From assembly GCA_964518835.1 (NCBI GenBank), contig CAZFKU010000036.1, forward strand, positions 1 through 15,488: a DNA stretch of 15,488 bases. The letters are read 5' to 3'. Below, one piece after another: positions 8,600 to 15,390 of the stretch. The stretch's first letter is position 1; every line of letters starts with the position of its first letter. The position numbers and the translations under genes are program-made. The notes under the pieces are model-generated. The model worked only from the letters and a program-made list of their open reading frames with translations, searched no databases and was not told the DNA's origin. This DNA is from AB-629-J13 sp964518835. GTDB lineage: Bacteria > Fidelibacterota > Marinisomatia > Marinisomatales > AB-629-J13.

Positions 8600-9163
8600 T
8601 CAGAGATAATGTTTCAGATCATTATAAAATACCCGCTCCGATCTGGGACCAACATATGTTTTTACAATATATCCGTCACGGTCAATAAGAAAGCTGGTGG
8701 GAACTCCGGAGATTGGGATTCCAAGAGCTTGTCCATAAGTATTGGTTACTATTTCAGTTTCATTTCCTCTGATATCAGTCAATATTTTGTAATTCATTCC
8801 CCAATTCTCCGCAAATTTTGAAATATATTCAGGTGAACCGGATGTCAGGGTAATCCCAACGACTTCAAAGCCTTTATCCTGATATTTCTCCTGAAGTTTA
8901 TTCAAATCGGGAATTTCCATTTTGCAGGGACCGCACCATGTTGCCCAAAAATTTAAAAGGATCACATTCCCTTTCATATCACTCAACGTGACCCAGTCCC
9001 CTTCCAAAGAAGCAAGGGTAAAATCAGGTGCCTTCACTGAATTGGGAGGACGAATATTCTGATTAGAAGCAGAAGGTTGGTCAATTGAGGCCTTTTTTTC
9101 GCAGGATGAGACTAACAAAAAACCTGAGAACATTAGAAGGTTGAATATGTTTTTTATTCTCAT
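8600..9163 (-). CDS. TlpA/ResA-like thioredoxin-fold lipoprotein
   Basis: 187 residues. The lipobox LVSSC puts the lipidated cysteine at residue 21, so the protein is membrane-anchored and faces the periplasm. The mature part begins with the APDFTL segment typical of peroxiredoxin/TlpA-like domains, then NFWATWCGPC with the active-site cysteines at 77 and 80 and the cis-proline loop GVPTSF near 153-158. This family reduces disulfides in the envelope, for example during cytochrome c assembly. The ATG overlaps the dsbD stop by 4 bp, so the two are translationally coupled, and DsbD is the obvious electron donor. The specific client protein is unknown, and no cytochrome genes are in the window. 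Confidence 0.92.
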   Translation of the reverse strand: MRIKNIFNLLMFSGFLLVSSCEKKASIDQPSASNQNIRPPNSVKAPDFTLASLEGDWVTLSDMKGNVILLNFWATWCGPCKMEIPDLNKLQEKYQDKGFEVVGITLTSGSPEYISKFAENWGMNYKILTDIRGNETEIVTNTYGQALGIPISGVPTSFLIDRDGYIVKTYVGPRSERVFYNDLKHYL

Positions 9164-11019
9164 AATGCTTTGTCTAAAAAGGATATAAATTCATTCACAT
9201 CACGTGTCATCCCCGGGAATTCAGCAATCACTTCATCCTCCGGTGTGAGTAAAACATAATAAGGAAGAGCAGCGGTTCCAAATCTTTCAATTTCATATTT
9301 TTGTTTTTCACGATAGTTTTCTCCTCCATCAGTGAATAATTGTACTAAAACAAATTGATCAAATCTTTTTTTCACTTCGGGTCGGGGAAAAACGTTGGCT
9401 TCCATCCAACGACAGTTTGTGCATGTGTATCCGGTAAAATCAATAAATACTGGGTCACCGGTAAGTTGGGATTCTTTTAACCCTTCATCCAGGGATTGAT
9501 GCCACTCAAAATCTTCATGGATATTCACATTCGTTCCACTCAAAATTGATTGAGTATTAACGCTTGGCGGAAGATATGAAATAATGAGTCCATGTATGGG
9601 TTGACCGATAAGACCGGTTCCCAAATACAGACCAAATGTAAGAAAGAACATGGACATCATTAAGCGAGGGACTGATATAGCTTCAAGATGGGAATCATGG
9701 GGAAGCCTTATTTTACCCAAGATGTAAAAGCCGGTTAAAATTGCAATAATTGTCCATGCAGCTAAAACCGAATTATGTGTGAAAAATCCCCAGTTCCATA
9801 CCAAATCTGTATTACTGAAAAATTTGAAAGCCGCCGCCATTTCTAAAAATCCCATGACTACTTTCACAGAGTTCAACCAACCACCGGACTGAGGCATTTT
9901 AGCTAAATACTGTGGAAATAATGCCAAAAAGAAAAATGGAGTTGCAAAAGCGGTACTAAAGACGATCATTCCGATCAGTGGCCAGAACCATTGTCCCTGT
10001 GATGCTGCAACCAGTAATAATCCTACGAATTGAACCGTGCATGTAAAGGAAGTGAGAGTAAAGGTAAAAGCCATGAACAATGTCCCGACATATCCTCCTC
10101 TTCCTTCTTGTTTTGTTGAAAACCGCCTGAAAGATTCCGGTAATTGAATTTCATACATACCAAACAGCGACAAGGCAAAATAAATAAATAATCCACCGAT
10201 GAATAGATTCACCCATGGATTGGCGGCTAACTGATTTGCGCCGGATGCGCCTAAAGTTGCGGCAAGGAGTAATCCCAAGACACTGAAAGTTCCAATTATT
10301 CCAAACGTATAGATGAATGCCTGTTGAAAGGAATTGGTCCCGTCCTTCTCACCCTGATGGGTGAAAAATGACACAGTGATAGGAATCATTGGAAAAACAC
10401 AAGGTGTGAGCAATGCTAAAAATCCCATGGATAGAGAAAGTAGGATAAAAGATAAAATCCCCTCTTTTATTGCAATATCTAACTGAGATTCTCTCTTCAC
10501 AGTCGTTTCCATGAAGGTCATTTTATCACTTCGGGGACTGCCGGCTTCAATGGTGATGGGAACCATTAAATCAACGGTTTTAGGCGGTAAACATATCCGT
10601 TCATTACAGGTTTGATATTGAACTGAAACCATTATTTCGGCTTGCCCTGGATTGATGGAATCCTCAAGTAAAACGGGCAGGGTGAATGTTACGGATTTTT
10701 CATGATAGGGAATATCTGTTTCAAATCCTTCATCGTAGGCAACAACCGGTTCAGGTTCACCCACCTGACCAGCTTTTTTTACTTTTTCGTCAACAGTCTC
10801 GATAGTTGTGGGGATGGGTCCTTCCGGCACATTGTAAATACCCCAAATATGCCAACCTTTATCTAATTCTGCATGAATGGAAAGATTGATGACTTCTCCT
10901 GCTCTCCGGTCAGATTCTGAACTTACAGACAGCGTTACAGGTTTCAATTTTTGTGCCGATAACACACTGACTCCAAGGATCAGCAGTATCACTCTAATGT
11001 GATTTGAAAAAAAGTTCAT
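9160..11019 (-). CDS. dsbD: Thiol:disulfide interchange protein DsbD
   Basis: 619 residues. DsbD carries electrons from cytoplasmic thioredoxin across the inner membrane to periplasmic thiol proteins. A signal sequence (1-22) precedes the N-terminal immunoglobulin-like domain, with Cys138 and Cys143 in QTCNERICLPP. A multi-span membrane domain (about 187-480) follows, with Cys207 in LLTPCVFPMIP and Cys327 in SFTCTVQFVG. The C-terminal thioredoxin-like domain carries CTNC at 533-536 in DFTGYTCTNCRWME. There are exactly six cysteines, which form the three redox pairs known for the family. It overlaps the TlpA-like gene by 4 bp and starts 40 bp after the patatin gene. Start choice rests on the signal peptide; no strong ribosome binding site is visible. 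Confidence 0.96.
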   Translation of the reverse strand: MNFFSNHIRVILLILGVSVLSAQKLKPVTLSVSSESDRRAGEVINLSIHAELDKGWHIWGIYNVPEGPIPTTIETVDEKVKKAGQVGEPEPVVAYDEGFETDIPYHEKSVTFTLPVLLEDSINPGQAEIMVSVQYQTCNERICLPPKTVDLMVPITIEAGSPRSDKMTFMETTVKRESQLDIAIKEGILSFILLSLSMGFLALLTPCVFPMIPITVSFFTHQGEKDGTNSFQQAFIYTFGIIGTFSVLGLLLAATLGASGANQLAANPWVNLFIGGLFIYFALSLFGMYEIQLPESFRRFSTKQEGRGGYVGTLFMAFTFTLTSFTCTVQFVGLLLVAASQGQWFWPLIGMIVFSTAFATPFFFLALFPQYLAKMPQSGGWLNSVKVVMGFLEMAAAFKFFSNTDLVWNWGFFTHNSVLAAWTIIAILTGFYILGKIRLPHDSHLEAISVPRLMMSMFFLTFGLYLGTGLIGQPIHGLIISYLPPSVNTQSILSGTNVNIHEDFEWHQSLDEGLKESQLTGDPVFIDFTGYTCTNCRWMEANVFPRPEVKKRFDQFVLVQLFTDGGENYREKQKYEIERFGTAALPYYVLLTPEDEVIAEFPGMTRDVNEFISFLDKAL

Positions 11020-11040
11020 TTTTAATCAGGTGCCAAAAGC

Positions 11041-11057
11041 AATAAAGGTACTTTATT
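11041..11057 (-). terminator. Small AT-rich hairpin between patatin gene and dsbD
   Basis: AATAAAG and CTTTATT form a perfect 7-bp stem with a 3-base loop, starting two bases after the patatin stop codon. On the minus strand it is followed by GCTTTTGG rather than a clean T-tract. It could attenuate transcription, stabilise the mRNA end or be chance in AT-rich sequence. Confidence 0.25.
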
Positions 11058-11059
11058 TA

Positions 11060-11956
11060 TTAAATACCAAACCAGCGTTTAATTCGAGACGAATAACTGA
11101 AGTATGATTCGATTTCATTCCTTAATTGTTGGACATTTTTTTCCATAGCTTCCTTCCCTTTTTTTAACAGTGAATCCATTTCATTAAATTCCGCCCAATG
11201 ATGATGCATCCCCCGGGGACGCACAATATGCTGAGCTTTGGATGCCAGTCCGGATGAAAATTTATAATGTGTCACTTCCTCTGACCGTTGAAGAATATCA
11301 TAGATGTTTAAATTCAAATTATGGTGCGTAAGTTCCTTTTTAATATCCACTGAGATTAAAAATTCTGCTTCATCAGCAAGGAGACTTACAGGATTTGGCA
11401 TTCCGATTCCTCCATCAATAATGACCGCATCTCCTTCCAAAGTTGGTTCAACATAGCCGGGAATAGAACTGCTTTGGACTACCGCTTCAACAAGATCACC
11501 TTCTGAATAGACGATTGTGTTTGAAGAAACTAAATCAGTTGCCGCTACTCTAAGTGGGACTAATAATTCACTGAATGTCGCCACCGGAATCAAAAAGGAA
11601 AGGGCATCTTTCAATCGTGATTTTTTCACAATAGAAGACCTTTGCATTGACAAGGCAATGACCATTCTATCCCTGACTTTTTGAGCAAATTGTGTCAATG
11701 GAGAGCTTTCTCCGGATACGGGTATCATTCGATCTGTTCCCAGTTTTTTAAAGACATCATGATTAAAAAATTTCTTAAAACGGTTTTCAATCCATTCCGG
11801 ATCCCGGGTGGCAGCGAACATGGCTCCCACTATTGCACCTGCACTGGTTCCCGCTATAACAGATAAGGGAATTTTATGTGCATGTAGAACATGGAAAATC
11901 CCAATGTGCACCAATCCCCTGGCACCTCCGCCGCCTAATCCCAAACCTATTTTCAT
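11060..11956 (-). CDS. Patatin-like phospholipase (RssA/YchK-type), cytoplasmic
   Basis: 298 residues without signal peptide or membrane segment. The oxyanion-hole motif GLGGGGARG is at 5-13, the nucleophile elbow GTSAG at 36-40 (Ser38) and the catalytic Asp181 in DGG at 181-183, so the Ser-Asp dyad is complete. Bacterial patatin-like proteins are lipid acyl hydrolases; the substrate of this small RssA-type subgroup is not established. The C-terminal stretch (about 240-298) has a histidine-rich HHHW at 251-254 and a charged helical tail. The gene sits 40 bp after the immunophilin gene and 40 bp before dsbD, so it is probably co-transcribed with envelope genes. A link to membrane lipid turnover is inference. 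Confidence 0.93.
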   Translation of the reverse strand: MKIGLGLGGGGARGLVHIGIFHVLHAHKIPLSVIAGTSAGAIVGAMFAATRDPEWIENRFKKFFNHDVFKKLGTDRMIPVSGESSPLTQFAQKVRDRMVIALSMQRSSIVKKSRLKDALSFLIPVATFSELLVPLRVAATDLVSSNTIVYSEGDLVEAVVQSSSIPGYVEPTLEGDAVIIDGGIGMPNPVSLLADEAEFLISVDIKKELTHHNLNLNIYDILQRSEEVTHYKFSSGLASKAQHIVRPRGMHHHWAEFNEMDSLLKKGKEAMEKNVQQLRNEIESYFSYSSRIKRWFGI

Positions 11957-11996
11957 TCAGATTGGAAATTAAAAGTAGAGGATGAAAAATGTAAAA

Positions 11997-13082
11997 TTAC
12001 TTTATGGATAATAACTCAACCTCAAAAACCAAAGTTGCGCCAGGAGGAATAACTCGTCCCGCACCTCTTTTTCCATATCCCAATTCGGGTGGAATGATAA
12101 ACTTTGCTTTTGACCCAACATTCAATAAAGCAAATCCCTCTTCCCACCCTTTGATTACCTGTCCTTTCCCCAGAATAAAATCTAATGGCTTGTTTCTATC
12201 ATGAGATGAATCAAATTTTGTTCCATCCAAAAGGAAACCGGAGTAATGAACGGATACGGTTTGACCGGCTTGTGGTTTTTCACCATTTCCTTCTTCCAAA
12301 ATTAAATATTTTAACCCGCTTTCTGTTTCAGTTGCACCTTCAGTCAGCTCCCGTAATTGTTCAGAGTGTTTTTGAGACGCTAATATTTTTTGTTCTTTTA
12401 TTTCTTCCTGTTTTGCAAAAAATACCTTAGGTGCATCAAAGTTTTCTGCTGCTTCACCTTTCCGGATTATTGTGACCTTTTCAATGACATCATTTTGCAA
12501 AATACTATTAACAATTTCCTGTCCCGCAATTACACGACCGAAAACCGTATGTTTTCCATCCAACCATGGAGTCGCTTTATGGGTGATAAAAAATTGACTG
12601 CCATTTGTCCCCGGTCCAGAATTTGCCATAGACAGAATCCCCGCACCTGAATGTTTTAAATCAGGATGAATCTCATCGGGAAATTTATATCCCGGTCCGC
12701 CACTTCCGGTTCCTGTTGGATCACCGCCTTGTATCATAAAATCCTGATCATCTCCATTGGCAATTGAAATAACACGGTGGAACTTTATCCCATCATAATA
12801 CGCTTCTCCCATTGGTTTTGCTGTATTTTCCACAGTTCCTTCTGCTAATCCCACAAAGTTTGCTACTGTCATTGGGGTTTTTTCAAATTCCAATAAAAGA
12901 AGGATCTCTCCCTTGGACGTTTCTAACTTCGCATGCATTGTACTTTCTCCTTTGGATGTGCCAGTTTCAACCTGACTTACTCCATCATCTTTTTTCGTAA
13001 CTGAATTGCCATTGTTATCCTTATTTGAACATCCTGCAATCAGGAAAATTCCTAAAATTACAGTACTGATGATACGGTTCAT
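11997..13082 (-). CDS. Dual-family immunophilin lipoprotein: cyclophilin domain fused to FKBP domain
   Basis: 361 residues. The lipobox LIAGC marks Cys18 as the lipidated residue, followed by a polar linker to about 48. The cyclophilin-type peptidyl-prolyl isomerase domain spans about 49-207, with FHRV at 101-104 (catalytic Arg103), MIQGGDP at 116-122, NGSQFFI at 160-166 and WLDGKHTVFG at 173-182. A charged helical linker (about 210-252) leads to the FKBP domain at about 255-360, with VHYSG at 278-282, KFDSS at 289-293, VIKGWEEG at 309-316, GYG at 335-337 and IPPGATLVFEVELL at 345-358. Key catalytic-pocket residues of both folds are present. It should act as an envelope folding helper. It follows pyrE by 13 bp and has the strongest ribosome binding site in the cluster. 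Confidence 0.95.
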   Translation of the reverse strand: MNRIISTVILGIFLIAGCSNKDNNGNSVTKKDDGVSQVETGTSKGESTMHAKLETSKGEILLLLEFEKTPMTVANFVGLAEGTVENTAKPMGEAYYDGIKFHRVISIANGDDQDFMIQGGDPTGTGSGGPGYKFPDEIHPDLKHSGAGILSMANSGPGTNGSQFFITHKATPWLDGKHTVFGRVIAGQEIVNSILQNDVIEKVTIIRKGEAAENFDAPKVFFAKQEEIKEQKILASQKHSEQLRELTEGATETESGLKYLILEEGNGEKPQAGQTVSVHYSGFLLDGTKFDSSHDRNKPLDFILGKGQVIKGWEEGFALLNVGSKAKFIIPPELGYGKRGAGRVIPPGATLVFEVELLSIK

Positions 13083-13088
13083 CTTTTT

Positions 13089-13094
13089 CTCCTT
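13089..13094 (-). promoter_or_regulatory. Strong Shine-Dalgarno for the immunophilin gene
   Basis: On the minus strand AAGGAG lies 6 bases before the ATG, just after the pyrE stop codon (13096-13098). Most neighbours have weak or no such sites, so this gene may be translated at a higher rate than the rest of the operon. Confidence 0.7.
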
Positions 13095-13095
13095 T

Positions 13096-13680
13096 TCATG
13101 GTTTTATTTGTTTTCCTGTACGTCCCCGTTTCGTCAATGGAACGCTTTGTAAACATTGGGGACACTCTCCCTGTTCCCAAGATTCAATTTTTTCTGAATG
13201 AAGCGCAAAAAAGGGATAGCCAAATTCTATATCCCCGCCGGTTCTGTCAAACATCACTGCAATGCCAATAATTCCGGCACCTGTGGATTTTGTCAATTTG
13301 ATAAGCTCAATCACAGAACCGCCTGTTGTTACAACATCATCAACTAATAATATCCTCTGCCCTTTATCGAGGGAAAATCCCCGCCTGAATTGCAATTCAC
13401 CGTTTAATCTTTCAGCAAAAATCCCCTTCGTATTTAACTGCTTTCCTATCTCATAAGCAAGAATGATTCCCCCGGTTGCAGCTCCTACAACCATATCTAT
13501 TTCCATTCGAGCATATTCTTCTGAAATAGATTTGCAAATATCCTTCACGGATTCAGGTTGTGATAATAGAGTAAATTTTTCAAAATATTTATTACTGTGT
13601 TTCCCGCTGGTTAAAAGGAAATGTCCATCAAGGAGAGCTCCAGTTGATTTAAAATGTGAAATAATTCCGGATTTATCCAT
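13096..13680 (-). CDS. pyrE: Orotate phosphoribosyltransferase
   Basis: 194 residues. It joins orotate to PRPP to give orotidine 5'-phosphate, the fifth step of pyrimidine synthesis. The type I PRTase PRPP-binding motif is LLVDDVVTTGGS at 111-122. GHFLLTSGKHSNKYF at 19-33 is the N-terminal OPRT signature, and FAERLNGELQFRRGF at 88-102 covers the flexible catalytic loop. The tail carries GECPQC at 171-176, a CxxC not needed for the reaction; similar tails occur in the Thermus-type PyrE subgroup. The ATG lies inside the last codons of pyrF (8-bp overlap), so the two enzymes are translationally coupled and the order pyrF-pyrE puts the last two UMP enzymes together. Confidence 0.96.
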   Translation of the reverse strand: MDKSGIISHFKSTGALLDGHFLLTSGKHSNKYFEKFTLLSQPESVKDICKSISEEYARMEIDMVVGAATGGIILAYEIGKQLNTKGIFAERLNGELQFRRGFSLDKGQRILLVDDVVTTGGSVIELIKLTKSTGAGIIGIAVMFDRTGGDIEFGYPFFALHSEKIESWEQGECPQCLQSVPLTKRGRTGKQIKP

Positions 13681-14470
13681 GGATACAGTCCATCATTTTA
13701 TCTCGATACTCTTTGGCAGTTGATCGAATGGATTTTTCACTTTTATCACCGGCAAAAATAATTCCACGGGAAATTGAAATTAATGCGATTCCATTATCAT
13801 TACCAAATCGAACACTTTTTTCTAAATCACCGCCTTGAGAACCCACTCCCGGGATAAGAAACGGGAGTTCAGGGGCTATGTGACGAATTCGCTTTATTTC
13901 TTCCGGAACCGTAGCTCCCACGACTAAACCCACATTTTTCAATGTGTTGAGTTCCACAGATTTTTTTGCTACCAATTCAAACAAATTCGTTCGTCCATTT
14001 AGACTATTTTGGAAATCACCTGAAGATGGATTTGATGTTTTGCACAAGATAAATGCTCCTTTTTCCGGGCGATTAATAAATGGAATTATAGCATCCTTCC
14101 CCATATACGGATTAACTGTTACAGCATCAAAACCGAAATGGTCAAAAATGGAATTAGCATATTGTTCTGCTGTATTCCCAATGTCTCCTCTTTTGCCATC
14201 GGCAATTGTAATTTTCCTATTATTTATGTATTCAAGGATATGTTCCAGCCATTTGAATCCTGCACTGCCCCACCGTTCAAAAAATGCCAAATTTGCTTTG
14301 AAAGCCGCTGCTAAATCAATCGTAGCATCAATCACTCTTTTGGAATGATCAATGCAATGGGTGATGGATTTAGAATTTCCCAGGGATTCCGGAGAAATAT
14401 CCAATCCTACACATAAAGCGGATGAAAAGTCTTGAATATGATTTTTTAGTCGATTATTGAAATATTCCAT
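13673..14470 (-). CDS. pyrF: Orotidine 5'-phosphate decarboxylase, long (type 2) form
   Basis: 265 residues, the longer PyrF class rather than the about 230-residue E. coli form. It decarboxylates OMP to UMP, the final step of de novo pyrimidine synthesis. Active-site residues: Asp24 in CVGLDISPE, Lys58 in FKANLAFFE, and the DxKxxD core in ADGKRGDIGNTA at 90-101 (Asp91, Lys93, Asp96). VNPYMGKDA at 119-127, LCKTSNPS at 142-149 and PGVGSQGGD at 207-215 (phosphate loop) are typical of type 2. It is the first gene of the minus-strand cluster, divergent from the acetyltransferase across an 86-bp gap. The ATG has only an AGAAG-like site about 15 bases upstream. Confidence 0.96.
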   Translation of the reverse strand: MEYFNNRLKNHIQDFSSALCVGLDISPESLGNSKSITHCIDHSKRVIDATIDLAAAFKANLAFFERWGSAGFKWLEHILEYINNRKITIADGKRGDIGNTAEQYANSIFDHFGFDAVTVNPYMGKDAIIPFINRPEKGAFILCKTSNPSSGDFQNSLNGRTNLFELVAKKSVELNTLKNVGLVVGATVPEEIKRIRHIAPELPFLIPGVGSQGGDLEKSVRFGNDNGIALISISRGIIFAGDKSEKSIRSTAKEYRDKMMDCIHG

Positions 14471-14510
14471 AGTTTGAATTTACTTCTTAAATGAAATGTT
14501 ACAGGCGCAA

Positions 14511-14541
14511 GAATTGAATATTATTCATTCAAATTCAATTC
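14511..14541. promoter_or_regulatory. 9-bp inverted repeat in the divergent pyrF / acetyltransferase intergenic region
   Basis: GAATTGAAT and ATTCAATTC are perfect 9-bp inverted arms separated by 13 bases, and the spacer adds further copies of TTGAAT/ATTCA. It is central in the only divergent intergenic region, so an operator controlling one or both genes is plausible. The low-complexity AT composition means chance cannot be excluded. I see no confident -10/-35 pair for either gene nearby. Confidence 0.4.
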
Positions 14542-14556
14542 CCTGATGATGTAATT

Positions 14557-15180
14557 TTGATCGTGGAACAGCTTTCATTAACAACAAAATTAAACACTAA
14601 ATCCAGGATCATTGCTTCCAGCGGAGTATTTCAAATTGAACTTCTTGAACATGTAGGCAAGGAAGATTATCCTTCGCTTTTCACAATTTCAGAACACTTG
14701 GCAAAGGAGTATGGTGAAAAAGCAGTTCTTACTAAGGCGACCATACAGAAATATTTTAATAAACCGGGTTCCATGCCATTTATAGCCCGATATCGGGGTG
14801 ACATCATCGGATACATTATCGGGATATTACTGGAAGAATTAAGCCATGAACCCTGGGCTCGGACAGATGAATATTTTGGCAAGGGAAATACGTTATACAC
14901 TTATGCGTTTGTTGTGATATCTCAGTATAAAGGATGCGGATATGCTAAAATGCTGAAACGAGTTTATTTAAATTGGGCAAAAAAAAGGGAGTCTATCCGT
15001 TATATTACGGGACATGTAAAATTGGGAGTGTCTTCAAATTTTACCGGGGACATCAAAATTATCAATCGTATTGAAAACTGGCAGGGTACGGGGAAAACAT
15101 TTGAATATTATCGCCGTGACCTTGATCCAGAACAAATTCATACATTAAAAAAAGATCCGCCAATTACAACAAGAGTATAA
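14557..15180 (+). CDS. GNAT-family N-acetyltransferase
   Basis: 207 residues, the only complete plus-strand gene. The GNAT core shows FIARYRGDIIGYIIGI at 75-90 (beta-4 and its hairpin), YTYAFVVI at 114-121 (beta-strand) and the acetyl-CoA pyrophosphate loop QYKGCGYA at 123-130, the family Q/R-x-x-G-x-G/A. The substrate is unknown; there is no close match I recognise to RimI, PhnO or an antibiotic acetylase. The only in-frame starts near the beginning are TTG at 14557 and GTG at 14563; no ATG precedes the conserved part and no Shine-Dalgarno is visible, so the true start is uncertain. It ends at a strong terminator. A run of eight A (14979-14986) lies inside the reading frame. Confidence 0.85.
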   Translation: MIVEQLSLTTKLNTKSRIIASSGVFQIELLEHVGKEDYPSLFTISEHLAKEYGEKAVLTKATIQKYFNKPGSMPFIARYRGDIIGYIIGILLEELSHEPWARTDEYFGKGNTLYTYAFVVISQYKGCGYAKMLKRVYLNWAKKRESIRYITGHVKLGVSSNFTGDIKIINRIENWQGTGKTFEYYRRDLDPEQIHTLKKDPPITTRV

Positions 15181-15205
15181 AAAACCCCTGTTACAGGGGT
15201 TTTTT
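15179..15205. terminator. Bidirectional intrinsic terminator
   Basis: CCCCTG (15185-15190) and CAGGGG (15194-15199) form a perfect GC-rich stem around TTA. Six A precede and six T follow, so the hairpin terminates on both strands. It lies between the acetyltransferase (plus) and the small minus-strand gene, exactly where convergent transcripts should stop, and is the best terminator in the window. Confidence 0.92.
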
Positions 15206-15228
15206 AATTATAGATGGTTCGGTATTAT

Positions 15229-15351
15229 TCAGGTTTCCCTTCTGTCCTTTTGTTCTCTTCGTTCTTTATTGTTACGCCTGTTAGGTGGTTCATATCCTGC
15301 TTCATATTGTCTTCTTTTTGTTTGTCTTCTATCTGATCCTCTATCTTTCAT
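15229..15351 (-). CDS. Small, highly charged 40-residue protein with five arginine doublets
   Basis: A 40-codon ORF of unrecognised family. Support for a real gene: AAAGGAA with its AGGA (15358-15361) 6 bases before ATG, a stop codon 24 bp before a strong bidirectional terminator, and a tight fit between two transcription units. The product has 11 Arg, 4 Lys, 5 Glu and 3 Asp, no cysteine and no hydrophobic stretch. RR pairs fall at 8-9, 13-14, 25-26, 31-32 and 37-38, several preceded by D or E (DRR, ERR, DRR), with YEPP at 20-23 in the middle. Such composition suggests a disordered nucleic-acid or ribosome-binding peptide, but no function can be assigned. The gene lies 39 bp after the sorting-tail gene and may share its transcript. 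Confidence 0.65.
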   Translation of the reverse strand: MKDRGSDRRQTKRRQYEAGYEPPNRRNNKERREQKDRRET

Positions 15352-15390
15352 CTTATTTCCTTTGTTTTAATTTTTAAAAATTCAAGGTAA

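Noticed and set aside
8593..8625. ATAATG/CATTAT stem at the end of the TlpA-like gene, followed by a T-run on the minus strand
   Set aside because: The stem is short, AT-rich and lies mostly in coding sequence, and six bases separate it from the T-run, so it is a poor terminator and likely chance.
13944..14348. 134-codon plus-strand ORF inside pyrF
   Set aside because: It is antisense to a complete PyrF with all catalytic residues, and the composition shows no family motif.
15369..15382. AT palindrome AATTTTTAAAAATT after the sorting-tail gene
   Set aside because: It is pure A/T, lacks a GC stem and is expected by chance at this composition; not called as a terminator or operator.
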